Position numbers and translations under genes: made by a program
The notes under the pieces: generated by a model
Databases searched by the model: none
The model's input: the letters and a program-made list of their open reading frames with translations, nothing else
What the model was told of the DNA's origin: nothing
Assembly: GCA_021785495.1 (NCBI GenBank)
Contig: JAJYFB010000012.1
Span: 1-34,289, forward strand
Source: Acidobacteriota bacterium
GTDB lineage: Bacteria > Acidobacteriota > Terriglobia > Terriglobales > Acidobacteriaceae
Length of the DNA stretch: 34,289 bases
Direction of reading: 5' to 3'
Shown here: piece by piece, positions 16,489 through 24,141 of the stretch
How the letters are laid out: each line of letters starts with the position of its first letter
Position numbering within the stretch: position 1 is the first letter of the stretch

Positions 16489-16889
16489 GCGCCTCGGGCC
16501 TTCCGCGCAATCCCCGCTTCCCCCGAGGTCACCGTGTTTGCCGCTGCGAGCATAAATTCGACTCTTTCGGTCCGATTCAATCGCTCCGCGCTCGCTCTTC
16601 TTCCGCATAGTTTGCGGAAAAGGGCGCAACGGCAGGGCGTGATTCGTTTCGGGCGGAGACGGCGGCCGATGCGCTCGGATCTGCCGCGGAAGGAACATTG
16701 GCGACGGTGCGCTTCGAGCCGCGGCCCGTGACCCTGCGCCCTTGGGGAAGGCGTCGCCAACGTGAATGGATGGGCCTCCGCCTCACGCGGACAGCCCCAC
16801 GCACGCCGGGACGCACGAGCGCCAGAGCATTGCGGCGCGCATCTCTCGCGATTTTTCTGCGCGATTTTTTCTGAAGGAGCCGAATTCAA
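16489..16889 (+). other. Long non-coding leader between attenuator and cysH
   Basis: No convincing gene is seen. Two further hairpins can be drawn: CCTCGGG (16492-16498) with CCCGAGG (16522-16528), and TTCCGCA (16601-16607) with TGCGGAA (16613-16619). The region ends with GAAGGAG, the ribosome-binding site of cysH about 10 bases before its ATG. A 400-base gap is unusually long for a simple attenuated operon. A second regulatory RNA or an internal promoter is possible. Confidence 0.5.
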
Positions 16890-17582
16890 ATGAGTGTTCA
16901 AGAGATCTCTAACGAAGTGGAAACCAAGCTCGACGCCATACGGAAAACGCTGGCGAGCGAACTGACGGGCAAGGGCGACGTCTGCCTCACGTGCAGCTTT
17001 CAGGCCGAGGACGTGCTGCTCGCCAAGCTCGCCACCGCGCTCGATGCGCGGATTCCGGTGCTGTTTCTCGATACCGGCTACCATTTTGCCGAGACCTACG
17101 CCTATCGCGACCGCATCGCGCGCGAGTGGAATCTGAACCTGATCAATCTGCTGCCGGCCAAGACCGTCGCCGAGCAGGAGGCCGAGCACGGCCAGCTCTA
17201 TCGCAGCGCGCCCGATCGCTGCTGCGGCCTGCGCAAGGTCGAGCCGCTCTTCAAGGCCGTCGCCGGCTACCGCGTCTGGCTCACCGGCCTGCGCCGTGAG
17301 CAGGCCAAGAGCCGCGCCGCGCTCGAAGAGCGGTCGAACTTCACGCTGCCCGGCGGCGTGCAGGTTCTCAAGCTGGCTCCGCTGGCCGACTGGACGGCGA
17401 GCGACGTTTCGCTCGCCTGCGCGCAGCTTGAAATTCCGCTGCTGCCGCTCTACGAGCGCGGCTACACGTCGATCGGCTGCGAGCCGTGCACCACGCTGCC
17501 GCTCGATCCCAACGATCCGCGCTCCGGACGCTGGGGCGGCCACAAGGTCGAGTGCGGCATTCACATCGAAGCGGCAAAATAA
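16890..17582 (+). CDS. cysH: Assimilatory adenylylsulfate (APS/PAPS) reductase
   Basis: 230 residues, ATG at 16890 with GAAGGAG about 10 bases upstream. The enzyme reduces activated sulfate to sulfite with thioredoxin in cysteine synthesis. The N-terminal PP-loop region (TCSFQAEDVLLAKL) and FLDTGYHFAET are present. The cysteine pairs RCCGLRKVEPL and IGCEPCT are the ligands of the [4Fe-4S] cluster that marks the APS-using type. The C-terminal KVECGIH holds the catalytic cysteine. Length is normal. It is preceded by a Cys-rich leader and followed by a TauE/SafE gene after a strong hairpin. No cysD/N or sulfite reductase gene is in the window. Confidence 0.92.
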   Translation: MSVQEISNEVETKLDAIRKTLASELTGKGDVCLTCSFQAEDVLLAKLATALDARIPVLFLDTGYHFAETYAYRDRIAREWNLNLINLLPAKTVAEQEAEHGQLYRSAPDRCCGLRKVEPLFKAVAGYRVWLTGLRREQAKSRAALEERSNFTLPGGVQVLKLAPLADWTASDVSLACAQLEIPLLPLYERGYTSIGCEPCTTLPLDPNDPRSGRWGGHKVECGIHIEAAK

Positions 17583-17607
17583 CCAGCCGGCAATGAACAA
17601 CGACTCC

Positions 17608-17648
17608 CGTCCATCCCTTTCCCTCCGTTCGGCGGAAAGGGATGGACG
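17608..17648 (+). terminator. Strong 15-bp hairpin after cysH
   Basis: CGTCCATCCCTTTCC (17608-17622) pairs perfectly with GGAAAGGGATGGACG (17634-17648) across an 11-base loop. It lies 25 bp after the cysH stop. No U run follows (CAGACAAAAACG), so it may stabilise the cysH message or act as a Rho-assisted or partial terminator rather than a classic one. Confidence 0.55.
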
Positions 17649-17731
17649 CAGACAAAAACGTCGCGGCGGAGAGAACCATCAGGATCGAACAAATTGATCC
17701 ACTTGTCCGCTGCGGCGCCGGAGGAAGCCAA

Positions 17732-18565
17732 ATGCAATACGCCATCGGATATTTCATCGCATTGTTCATTGCGCTGACGGGCGTGGGCGCGGGAACCCTC
17801 ACCGTGCCCGTCCTGGTGCTGTTTCTGGGCGTACCGGCGCAAGCCGCGGTCGGCATCGGACTGGCGTTCTCGGCCGCGGTCAAGTCGATCCTTGCGCCGG
17901 CGCAGATTCTGCGGGGCAACGTCCGCTGGAGAACGCTCGGCTTCATGCTCCTCGGCGGCATTCCGGGCGTACTGGCCGGCTCGCTCCTGCTCAAGGGCCT
18001 GGCCGGGGCCGGATCGTCCAACCTGTTTCACGCGGCGCTGGGCGCGATTCTCGTCGGCACGGCGAGCCTGCAAATTGTTTCGTTCTTCCGGCCCATGCGC
18101 CCCAGGGAAGGCCGCAGCGACCGCAGTTCCCTGCTGGCCTGGCTGATGTTTCCCGTGGGCGCAGAGGTTGGCTTTGCCTCGGCCGGAGCGGGCGCGCTGG
18201 GCAGCGCCGCATTGATGAGCCTGACGCAGCTCGCGCCGGCGCAGGTCGCCGGCACCGACATTGTCTTCGGCCTTCTGGTTTCGCTCGCCGGCAGCGGCGC
18301 GCACTGGTTCTCCCAGGCTGGCGATCCGGCGCTGCTGCTGCATCTGGTCCTGGGTGGCGCGGCCGGGGCTGCAAGCGGAGTCCTCTTGAGCGAACGCATT
18401 CCCCGCCGGCCTCTGCGCCTCGCGCTCTGGGTCTGGCTGCTGCTCCTCGGCGGACAATTTCTCTTCAGCAGCTACCGCGCCTGGGCCAGCCCTGCCCCGC
18501 GTGGAAACGCCCCTGCCGAAGTGCGCTCCGCCGGCAATCCCAGCGGCGGCGTGCGCGCAAAATAG
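17732..18565 (+). CDS. TauE/SafE-family sulfite or organosulfonate exporter
   Basis: 277 residues from the ATG at 17732, which has GGAGGAAG 5 bases upstream; an earlier in-frame ATG falls inside the hairpin and is unlikely. About eight hydrophobic helices are visible. The family's two half-repeats can be seen: ALTGVGAGTLTVPVLVLFLGVPAQAAVGIG and FASAGAGALGSAALMSLTQLAPAQVAGTD. TauE/SafE proteins are inner-membrane permeases linked to sulfite, sulfoacetate or other sulfur anions. Placement after cysH, whose product is sulfite, supports sulfite movement. The C-terminal 25 residues are a polar tail. Confidence 0.85.
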   Translation: MQYAIGYFIALFIALTGVGAGTLTVPVLVLFLGVPAQAAVGIGLAFSAAVKSILAPAQILRGNVRWRTLGFMLLGGIPGVLAGSLLLKGLAGAGSSNLFHAALGAILVGTASLQIVSFFRPMRPREGRSDRSSLLAWLMFPVGAEVGFASAGAGALGSAALMSLTQLAPAQVAGTDIVFGLLVSLAGSGAHWFSQAGDPALLLHLVLGGAAGAASGVLLSERIPRRPLRLALWVWLLLLGGQFLFSSYRAWASPAPRGNAPAEVRSAGNPSGGVRAK

Positions 18566-18617
18566 GCATACCTGGAAAAATTTTCATCTTACCTCTTCCT
18601 CACGCCCTGCCCCTCGA

Positions 18618-18623
18618 TATTCT
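18618..18623 (+). promoter_or_regulatory. Putative -10 box for the glycosyltransferase gene
   Basis: TATTCT lies 9 bases before the ATG at 18633, with no ribosome-binding site between. A nearly leaderless transcript is predicted. No clear -35 box is seen. Confidence 0.3.
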
Positions 18624-18632
18624 GTAAACAAC

Positions 18633-19811
18633 ATGCCTTACGTCCTCCTCGGCCTGGCCGTTTTCGGCCTGATTACTTCGGCGGTCTTCGCCGGCATCGT
18701 GCTGTGGGCCGTTCCCGGTTACCTGCGCGAGCGTCGCATCGCTCAGGCGCAGGTCGCCGCACGCCCCGGATTCACGCCGCCGCTCTCGCTGCTCAAGCCA
18801 TTGCACGGAGCCGACCCCGGGCTCGAAGCCTATCTCGAAACGTTCTTCGCGCAGGACTACCCGGAGTACGAAATTCTCTTCTGCGCCCGCTCGGCCGACG
18901 ACGCCGGGCTGGCCATCGCGCGCCGCGTCGCTGCGCGTCATCCGCAGATTCCGGTGAAGTTTCTTTCGACCGGCGGCCAGCCCGACTACATCAATGCCAA
19001 GGTCGCCTCGCTGGAGCGGATGGAGACCGAAGCCGCGCACGAAATTCTCGTCGTCAGCGACAGCGATGTGCGCGTCACGGCCGATTATCTGCGCTCCGTC
19101 GCTTTACCCTTTGCGGAAGCGCGCGTGGGCGGCATGTGCTGCCTCTATCGCGGCGTCGCCGCCGAGGGCGGCCTGTGGGCGCGACTGGAGGCCGTCGGCA
19201 TGAGCGTCGAGATGTCCTCCGGCGTGCTTGCCGCGCGCTTGATGGAGGGAATGCAGTTCACGCTCGGACCGACGATGGCCTTTCGCCGCGAGACCATTCG
19301 CAGCATGGGCGGCTTCCAGGTCACGGCCGAGTACTGCGCTGACGATTTCGTCCTCGGCAACGAGACGCACAAGCTCGGCCAAGCCGTCGCGCTCAGCCAT
19401 CACGCCATCGATCACATGGTTCTGCACTCGAACCTCGCCGGCTCGCTCAAACACCAGGTCCGCTGGATGAAATCCACGCGCTTCTCGCGGCCGAAGGGCC
19501 ACTTCGGCACCGCGCTCACCTTCAGCATGCCCTTCGGCCTGTTGGCGCTGGCCGCCTGCGTCTGGCTCGGACGGCCTCTCACCGGACTCGCGCTGTTGGG
19601 CTTCGCCGTCGTTACGCGCTGGGCGCTTGCGCTCGCCGTCGGCCGCCTCGTGGTGCGCGACACGAGCTGGCTCGGCCTGCTGGCTCTTTATCCTCTGCGC
19701 GATCTGATGGGTTTCTGCTTCTGGGCCGCAAGCTACGCCGGCCGCCGCGTCCTGTGGCGCGGTCGCATCTTCGAGCTGCTGCCCGGCGGCCGAATGCGCG
19801 CGGCAAAATGA
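18633..19811 (+). CDS. GT21-type membrane glycosyltransferase (HpnI / ceramide glucosyltransferase-like)
   Basis: 392 residues. An N-terminal membrane helix (LLGLAVFGLITSAVFAGIVLW) is followed by a GT-A catalytic domain. PPLSLLKPLHGADPGLEAYL opens it, VSDSDVRV carries the DxD-like metal site, CADDFVLG holds the catalytic acid, and HQVRWMKSTR fits the (Q/R)xxRW motif. Two to three C-terminal helices follow. Ceramide glucosyltransferases and HpnI, which adds N-acetylglucosamine to bacteriohopanetetrol, share this layout. With an HpnG-like phosphorylase in the window, HpnI is a reasonable guess, but a glycolipid enzyme of another kind is possible. Confidence 0.8.
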   Translation: MPYVLLGLAVFGLITSAVFAGIVLWAVPGYLRERRIAQAQVAARPGFTPPLSLLKPLHGADPGLEAYLETFFAQDYPEYEILFCARSADDAGLAIARRVAARHPQIPVKFLSTGGQPDYINAKVASLERMETEAAHEILVVSDSDVRVTADYLRSVALPFAEARVGGMCCLYRGVAAEGGLWARLEAVGMSVEMSSGVLAARLMEGMQFTLGPTMAFRRETIRSMGGFQVTAEYCADDFVLGNETHKLGQAVALSHHAIDHMVLHSNLAGSLKHQVRWMKSTRFSRPKGHFGTALTFSMPFGLLALAACVWLGRPLTGLALLGFAVVTRWALALAVGRLVVRDTSWLGLLALYPLRDLMGFCFWAASYAGRRVLWRGRIFELLPGGRMRAAK

Positions 19812-20024
19812 GCCAGGAAGGATCTGCCTCGGCCGGTCTTTTGCAGAGAGACGCGAATGCATGAGCACCCCTGTAAACCAGCCCGGCGTCTCCGGGCGAT
19901 GACTTGGATGCCGCCGAACTCCCATCTGTTTCGTCCAACCGGCGGCTGCCGCAGCGCGTCCTTCTTCGGAGCAAATCGCGCGGACCGCCGTGGACCGCGT
20001 TTCACGAAGCAGCTTTTCTGCATC

Positions 20025-20030
20025 TACAAT
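20025..20030 (+). promoter_or_regulatory. Putative -10 box for hfq
   Basis: TACAAT lies exactly 6 bases before the hfq ATG at 20037, with TTCACG (20001-20006) 18 bases upstream as a weak -35. The predicted start point falls on the ATG, so the message would be leaderless. Confidence 0.5.
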
Positions 20031-20036
20031 GACAAC

Positions 20037-20357
20037 ATGACTCCATTGCCTTCGCGCCGTCGCTCGAAGACGCCGCCGCCGGGTGAAACCGGCCAGGAGG
20101 CGCTCTATCTGCGTTCGTTGAGCGAGCGCCAGGTGCTCGTGAACGTCAAGTTGCGCGACGGCGAGACGGTGCGCGGCTGGATCGAGTACTTCGACGACGC
20201 CATGCTGCGCCTGACCCGCGAAAACCAGCCCAATCTCTTCATCTACAAGCACCAGATCCGCTCGATCGGCGAGGTGGGCCGGCGGCGCGCACCGCGCTAC
20301 GCGAGCGCGGAAACGCAAACATCCATGCCGGCCGAAGCCGACGAGACAACCGAGTGA
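20037..20357 (+). CDS. hfq: Hfq-like RNA chaperone
   Basis: 106 residues from the ATG at 20037. The Sm-fold core is seen as LRSLSERQVLVNVKLRDGET, then VRGWIEYFDDAMLRL and the Sm2 motif IYKHQIRSI (YKH as in classic Hfq). It is flanked by a basic, proline-rich N-terminal extension of about 20 residues and an acidic C-terminal tail. Hfq hexamers bind U-rich small RNAs and mRNAs. Its TGA overlaps the GTG start of the monophosphatase gene (GTGA), so the two are translationally coupled. The residue identity to enterobacterial Hfq is moderate, but the fold signature is clear. Confidence 0.85.
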   Translation: MTPLPSRRRSKTPPPGETGQEALYLRSLSERQVLVNVKLRDGETVRGWIEYFDDAMLRLTRENQPNLFIYKHQIRSIGEVGRRRAPRYASAETQTSMPAEADETTE

Positions 20358-21292
20358 AGAACGCAAGGGAGGCGGCGATTCCATCCGATTTTGTTTTTGT
20401 TCCTCAAGCAGCCAGCATTGCGCGCGAGGCGGGCGCACGGCTGCGCGCGTTCTTTCTGGAAGGTGTCGCAACCGAATACAAAGGCGATGCGGACCTGGTC
20501 ACGGTGGCCGACCGCACAGTTGAAAAACTGATCCGCACGCAGCTCGGCGAGGTCTTTCCCGATCACGGCATCTACGGCGAAGAGGGCACGCGCGAGCGGC
20601 TCGCCAGCGAGTACCGCTGGTACATCGACCCGCTCGACGGCACCACCAACTTTGCGCACGGCTTTCCGCACTTCTGCGTCTCGATGGGCCTCGAACACCG
20701 GCCCGCCGGAACCGCGCCTGCGGCCGATGGCCAGCTTGTCGCCGGAGTAATTTACGACCCCATGCGCGACGAGATGTTCGTGGCCGAACGCGGCCACGGC
20801 GCGCAGATCAACGGCAAACCAGCGCAGGTCTCGCCGACGCCGCACCTGGCCGAGGCGCTGCTGGCTACAGGGTTTCCCAGCCGCAAGCGCCACGCCAATC
20901 CGAACATTCACTTCTACCACGAGTTCACGTTGCGCTCGCACGGCGTGCGGCGGGCCGGCTCGGCCGCGCTCGATCTGGCCTACGTGGCCACCGGCCGCCT
21001 CGACGGCTTCTGGGAGTTCAACCTGAACCCCTGGGACACGGCCGCGGGCATTCTGCTGGTGGAAGAGGCCGGCGGCCGCGTGACAAACTTCTCCGGCGGG
21101 CGCTACCGGCTGGCGAGCGACGAAATCCTCTCTTCGAACGGACTTTTTCACGAGGAACTGCTCGGCTTTTTCGACGCGATGTTCGCCGGCCGCGATCTGG
21201 CTCCCATCCCTACCCCCGAGGAGTGCGCCGCGACGCGAAGAGAACGGGAACGGGAACGGAAGACCGATCTACAAAATTCCTGCGGCCAATGA
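20354..21292 (+). CDS. suhB: Inositol monophosphatase family protein
   Basis: 312 residues starting at GTG 20354, overlapping the hfq stop. The metal and substrate motifs are complete: GEEGT, WYIDPLDGTTNFAHGFP and, near the C-terminus, NPWDTAAGILLVEEAGG. The enzyme removes phosphate from inositol-1-phosphate (Mg2+-dependent, lithium-sensitive family). It converges with an inositol-3-phosphate synthase gene only 0.3 kb away, so the pair would make myo-inositol from glucose-6-phosphate. The last 20 residues (RRERERERKTD) are encoded by a GGGAAC-type tandem repeat and look like an unstructured add-on. An ADP-glucose or fructose-bisphosphatase role remains possible. Confidence 0.88.
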   Translation: MKNAREAAIPSDFVFVPQAASIAREAGARLRAFFLEGVATEYKGDADLVTVADRTVEKLIRTQLGEVFPDHGIYGEEGTRERLASEYRWYIDPLDGTTNFAHGFPHFCVSMGLEHRPAGTAPAADGQLVAGVIYDPMRDEMFVAERGHGAQINGKPAQVSPTPHLAEALLATGFPSRKRHANPNIHFYHEFTLRSHGVRRAGSAALDLAYVATGRLDGFWEFNLNPWDTAAGILLVEEAGGRVTNFSGGRYRLASDEILSSNGLFHEELLGFFDAMFAGRDLAPIPTPEECAATRRERERERKTDLQNSCGQ

Positions 21293-21296
21293 TCTC

Positions 21297-21427
21297 CTTG
21301 CAAAATTCATCGCTGCCTCACGGTTTTGAAAGGGCACGACTTCAGTCGTGCCAATCAAGCCAACAAAATCCGAGTGGCTTTAGCCACGGAGGGACGGCGG
21401 CATCGCGACATTCCCGAATTTTGCAAG
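21297..21427. repeat. MITE-like element with 12-bp terminal inverted repeats
   Basis: CTTGCAAAATTC (21297-21308) and its exact reverse complement GAATTTTGCAAG (21416-21427) bound a 131-bp stretch that contains two palindromes, GGCACGACT-TC-AGTCGTGCC (21333-21352) and GTGGCT-TT-AGCCAC (21374-21387). Another GATTTTGCAAG lies at about 21486. This repeat unit accounts for most of the gene-free stretch 21293-21608. Confidence 0.5.
21326..21409 (+). repeat. REP-doublet repeat, left copy
   Basis: About 84 bp beginning TTGAAAGGGCACGACTTCAG and holding two palindromes. Its near-identical inverted partner is at 23086-23168, so the inositol-phosphate synthase gene sits between inverted copies. Such palindrome pairs resemble REP/BIME elements spread by RAYT transposases. 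Confidence 0.7.
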
Positions 21428-21543
21428 TGCCTCCAATAATGATGAGGCTTTTTCCCAAGCAGGCCTTTCCTTGCCGCCTTCGCCGGATTTTGCAAGAGTT
21501 TCATGGATGAAACCAAGAAACGGCATGGCGCACCAACGAAAAA

Positions 21544-21572
21544 GCCCCGCGTCTCGTGGAAGGACGCGGGGC
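21544..21572 (-). terminator. Bidirectional terminator between the inositol genes
   Basis: GCCCCGCGTC (21544-21553) pairs with GACGCGGGGC (21563-21572) across a 9-base loop. On the minus strand it is followed by TTTTTC, and on the plus strand by ATTTTC. It lies after the stop of the inositol-phosphate synthase gene and before the end of the converging monophosphatase gene. Confidence 0.8.
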
Positions 21573-21608
21573 ATTTTCGCCTGTCTGAATCGAATCATTT
21601 GAAACGAA

Positions 21609-22991
21609 TCAGTCGTAATACTCCAGGCCCAGGTGCGTGATCAGGTCCGCGCCCATGATGTGCCGCAGCGTGTTCTTGAGCTTCATCGACTGAATGAAGA
21701 GATCGTGCTCGGGATAGAGCCCCGGCGCGGTCTGCGGCGACTTCAGGTAGAAGCTGAGCCACTCCTGAATGCCGATCGAGCGCAGGCTGGGCGCGCGCTT
21801 GGCCAGATCCAGGAAGAGCACCAGGTCGAGCGCGATGGGCGCGGCCAGGATCGAGTCGCGGCAGAGGAAGTTCACCTTCAACTGCATGGGGTAGCCCAGC
21901 CAGCCGAAGATGTCGATGTTATCCCAGGCTTCCTTCTCATCGCCGCGCGGCGGATAATAGTTGATGCGAATCTTGTGATAGATGTCGCTGTAGAGATCGG
22001 GATACATCTCCGGTTGGAAGATGTATTCGAGCGAGCCGAGCTTGGACTCTTCCTTGGTCTTGAACGACTGCGGCTCGTCGAGCACCTCGCCGTCGCGATT
22101 GCCGAGAATGTTCGTCGAGAACCAGCCCTTGACGCCGATCATGCGCGCCTTGAAGGCCGGGGCCAGCACCGTCTTCATGAAGGTCTGTCCGGTCTTGAAG
22201 TCCTTGCCGCAGATCGGCGCCGCGTTCTTCTTCGAGAGATCGATCATCACCGGCAGGTCGACCGTCAGGTTGGGCGCGCCGTTGGCAAAGGGAACGCCTT
22301 CCTTGAGCGCGGCATAGGCGTAAATCTGCGAGGGCGCGATGGCGATGTCGCTCTTCTCGAGGCCTTTCTCGAAGGCCGCCAGCGATTGATGCACCTCGGC
22401 CGGTTCCATGAAGATCTCCGTCGAACCGCACCAGATCATCACCACGCGGTCCACCTTCTTCTTGAAGGCGCGGATGTCGGCGATCACCTGCTGGGCAAGA
22501 TCCATCTTGTTCTTGCCCTTCTTGACGTGCGTGCCGTGCAGCCGCTTCACGTAGTAGCTGTCGAAGACCGCCGGCATGGGCTTGATGGTTTCAAGATACG
22601 GCTTGAGCTTTTTGAGAATCTCCGGCTTCAGCACCTCGGCGTGCGCGGCGGCCTCGTAGACGTTGTCGTCGAAGATGTCCCAGCCGGTGAAAACGATGTC
22701 GTTCAGGTCGGCCAACGGGACAAAGTCCTTAATGAGCGGCGAGGTGTTTTCCGTGCGCTTGCCGAGCCGGATGGTGCCCATCTGCGTCAGCGAGCCGATC
22801 GGCTTGGCCAGTCCGCGGCGAACCGCCTCGACGCCGGCGATCATCGTGGTGGCGACAGCGCCCATACCGACGACCATCACGCCCAGCTTGCCCTTGGCGG
22901 GCGCCACCTTCGGCGCGGCCGCTCTGCGCGCCGTCGTCCCTTTCGCCGCGCGAACTGCGACCGTCCTCTTTGCAATTTTCTTTGTTGCCAT
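21609..22991 (-). CDS. ino1: myo-inositol-3-phosphate synthase
   Basis: 460 residues, ATG at 22991 with GAGGAG 8 bases upstream. It makes inositol-3-phosphate from glucose-6-phosphate with NAD. Visible features are the Rossmann start VMVVGMGAVATTMIAG, FTGWDIFDDN, the central catalytic stretch CGKDFKTGQTFMKTVLAPAF, SLEYIFQPEMYPDLYSDIYH and the C-terminal DSILAAPIALDLVLFLDLAKRA. The first 35 residues form a Lys/Arg/Ala-rich tail (11 basic residues) absent from most family members. The convergent inositol monophosphatase would finish inositol synthesis. The gene is bounded by inverted REP-doublet repeats. Confidence 0.95.
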   Translation of the reverse strand: MATKKIAKRTVAVRAAKGTTARRAAAPKVAPAKGKLGVMVVGMGAVATTMIAGVEAVRRGLAKPIGSLTQMGTIRLGKRTENTSPLIKDFVPLADLNDIVFTGWDIFDDNVYEAAAHAEVLKPEILKKLKPYLETIKPMPAVFDSYYVKRLHGTHVKKGKNKMDLAQQVIADIRAFKKKVDRVVMIWCGSTEIFMEPAEVHQSLAAFEKGLEKSDIAIAPSQIYAYAALKEGVPFANGAPNLTVDLPVMIDLSKKNAAPICGKDFKTGQTFMKTVLAPAFKARMIGVKGWFSTNILGNRDGEVLDEPQSFKTKEESKLGSLEYIFQPEMYPDLYSDIYHKIRINYYPPRGDEKEAWDNIDIFGWLGYPMQLKVNFLCRDSILAAPIALDLVLFLDLAKRAPSLRSIGIQEWLSFYLKSPQTAPGLYPEHDLFIQSMKLKNTLRHIMGADLITHLGLEYYD

Positions 22992-23085
22992 GATTTCTCC
23001 TCTTCTTCATCTTCTCGACAGATGATTGCGAATTTTCTTGCGTCGAAAGTCGTGTCGTCCCTAGCAACCTGTGGTGAAAGGAACT

Positions 23086-23168
23086 CCGCGACGGAATCCA
23101 TCCCTCAGGGGCTAAAGCCCCGTTCATTTTGCTTGACTTACGGCACGACTAAAGTCGTGCCCTTTCAA
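23086..23168 (-). repeat. REP-doublet repeat, right copy (inverted)
   Basis: Contains GGGGCT-AA-AGCCCC (23108-23121) and GGCACGACT-AA-AGTCGTGCC (23142-23161). Its reverse complement aligns over its whole length with the left copy at 21326-21409. A partial third palindrome arm (AAAGTCGTGCCCGTTCAAA) follows at about 23181-23199. Confidence 0.7.
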
Positions 23169-23224
23169 CGCCCGATTTGTAAAGTCGTGCCCGTTCAAAA
23201 CCCTACTTTCACCACAGGCAGCCA

Positions 23225-23283
23225 AGTCCCTTGGTCCCTTGGTCCCTACGTCTCTAGTCCCTAGTCCCTAGTCCCTAGTCCCT
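23225..23283. repeat. Heptamer/octamer tandem repeat (AGTCCCT family), eight units
   Basis: Units read AGTCCCT, TGGTCCCT, TGGTCCCT, ACGTCTCT and four exact AGTCCCT. The coding strand of the array encodes the final GLGTRD and TAG stop of the DedA gene (stop at 23261-23263). It is the same family as the array at 9248-9289. Confidence 0.85.
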
Positions 23284-23908
23284 GTTTCTTCCCGCGTTGA
23301 ACATGCGCCCACAGGAACCAGGCGAACAGCACCACCAGGCCCAGCTCAACCACGAGATGGAAGCGGTGAAAGGCCTCCTGCAAGCGCGGATCGGTGTTCC
23401 AGCTCTGCCCCAGCCTCATGCCGATCCAGGCCAGGCAGAAATACCAAACGAAGGAACCGATCGTGGTATAGAGGTGAAAGCGCAGCCGCGGCATCTTGCC
23501 GATTCCCGCCGGAAAGGCAACGTAGGTTTGCACCAGCGGCAACATGCGCCCCGCAAGAATGGCGATTGAGCCGTACTTTGCGAAAAACCTTGTCATGCGG
23601 TCGAGATCGTGCCGGCTCATCAGCACCCACTTGCCGTAGCGCTCGACCAGAGGACGGCCGCCTCGGGCGCCGATCCAGTAAGCGACGGCCGAGCCAGCAT
23701 TGCAGCCCACGGCGCCCGCCACGGCCACCGGAATCAGGCTGAAGCGGCCCATGTAGACGAGGTAGCCGGAAAAGGGAAGGATCACTTCGGAAGGGATAGG
23801 AATGCCGGAGGAGTTCAGAACGATCAATCCGGCGATGCCCGCGTAGCCGCCCGCCTGAATCACGTGAACGACCAGTTGAAATACGAGTGCGACAATCTTT
23901 TCGCTCAT
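23261..23908 (-). CDS. DedA/SNARE-associated family membrane protein
   Basis: 215 residues from the ATG at 23908. Several hydrophobic helices are visible, with the family's N-terminal glycine-rich loop (GGYAGIAGLIVLNSSGIPIP), the E in PSEVILPFSGYLV, and GCNAGSAVAYWIGARGG. The second half has FFAKYGSIAILAGRMLPLVQTYVAFPAG, which carries the conserved GRMLP-type motif. DedA proteins are inner-membrane proteins; some flip undecaprenyl phosphate or phospholipids. Tail residues GKKQGLGTRD are encoded by the heptamer repeat, so the native end may have been modified by repeat expansion. Confidence 0.9.
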   Translation of the reverse strand: MSEKIVALVFQLVVHVIQAGGYAGIAGLIVLNSSGIPIPSEVILPFSGYLVYMGRFSLIPVAVAGAVGCNAGSAVAYWIGARGGRPLVERYGKWVLMSRHDLDRMTRFFAKYGSIAILAGRMLPLVQTYVAFPAGIGKMPRLRFHLYTTIGSFVWYFCLAWIGMRLGQSWNTDPRLQEAFHRFHLVVELGLVVLFAWFLWAHVQRGKKQGLGTRD

Positions 23909-23918
23909 GAGCGTACTC

Positions 23919-23924
23919 AGTATA
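23919..23924 (-). promoter_or_regulatory. Putative -10 box for the DedA gene
   Basis: TATACT on the minus strand lies 10 bases before the ATG at 23908, giving a predicted leader of only a few bases and no room for a ribosome-binding site. No good -35 box is seen. Confidence 0.35.
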
Positions 23925-24141
23925 AAGGTCGATTCGGCGGGATTGCGGGCCCGGGCGGCGTTTTCACAAGAAAAAGCCATGCACACGTGTACAATTTTCT
24001 TGCATTGCGACGAAAACGCGAATATTTCGCGCGTTTTGCGCGGCCAGAACTGGCGCCGTAAACAGACCTGCGCTCTGGGCGATGCGCCGTTTGAGTCGTC
24101 GGCGCGGCAATTCAGTGCGCCGGGATCACGCACAAGGCGCG

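Noticed and set aside
16350-16560. tmRNA or other housekeeping RNA on the minus strand opposite the cysH leader
   Set aside because: A GCAAACAC stretch recalls a tag start, but there is no stop-terminated tag frame, no tRNA-like ends and no CCA.
16223-16889. SAM-type riboswitch upstream of cysH
   Set aside because: No recognisable S-box or SAM-II core. The Cys-rich leader and alternative stems explain the region better.
16350-17600. Long minus-strand open frame (over 400 codons) opposite cysH and its leader
   Set aside because: It mirrors the cysH coding frame, has no family features and no ribosome site. Long antisense frames are expected in GC-rich genes.
23225-23283. CRISPR array
   Set aside because: The repeats are 7-8 bases in direct tandem with no spacers and no cas genes nearby.
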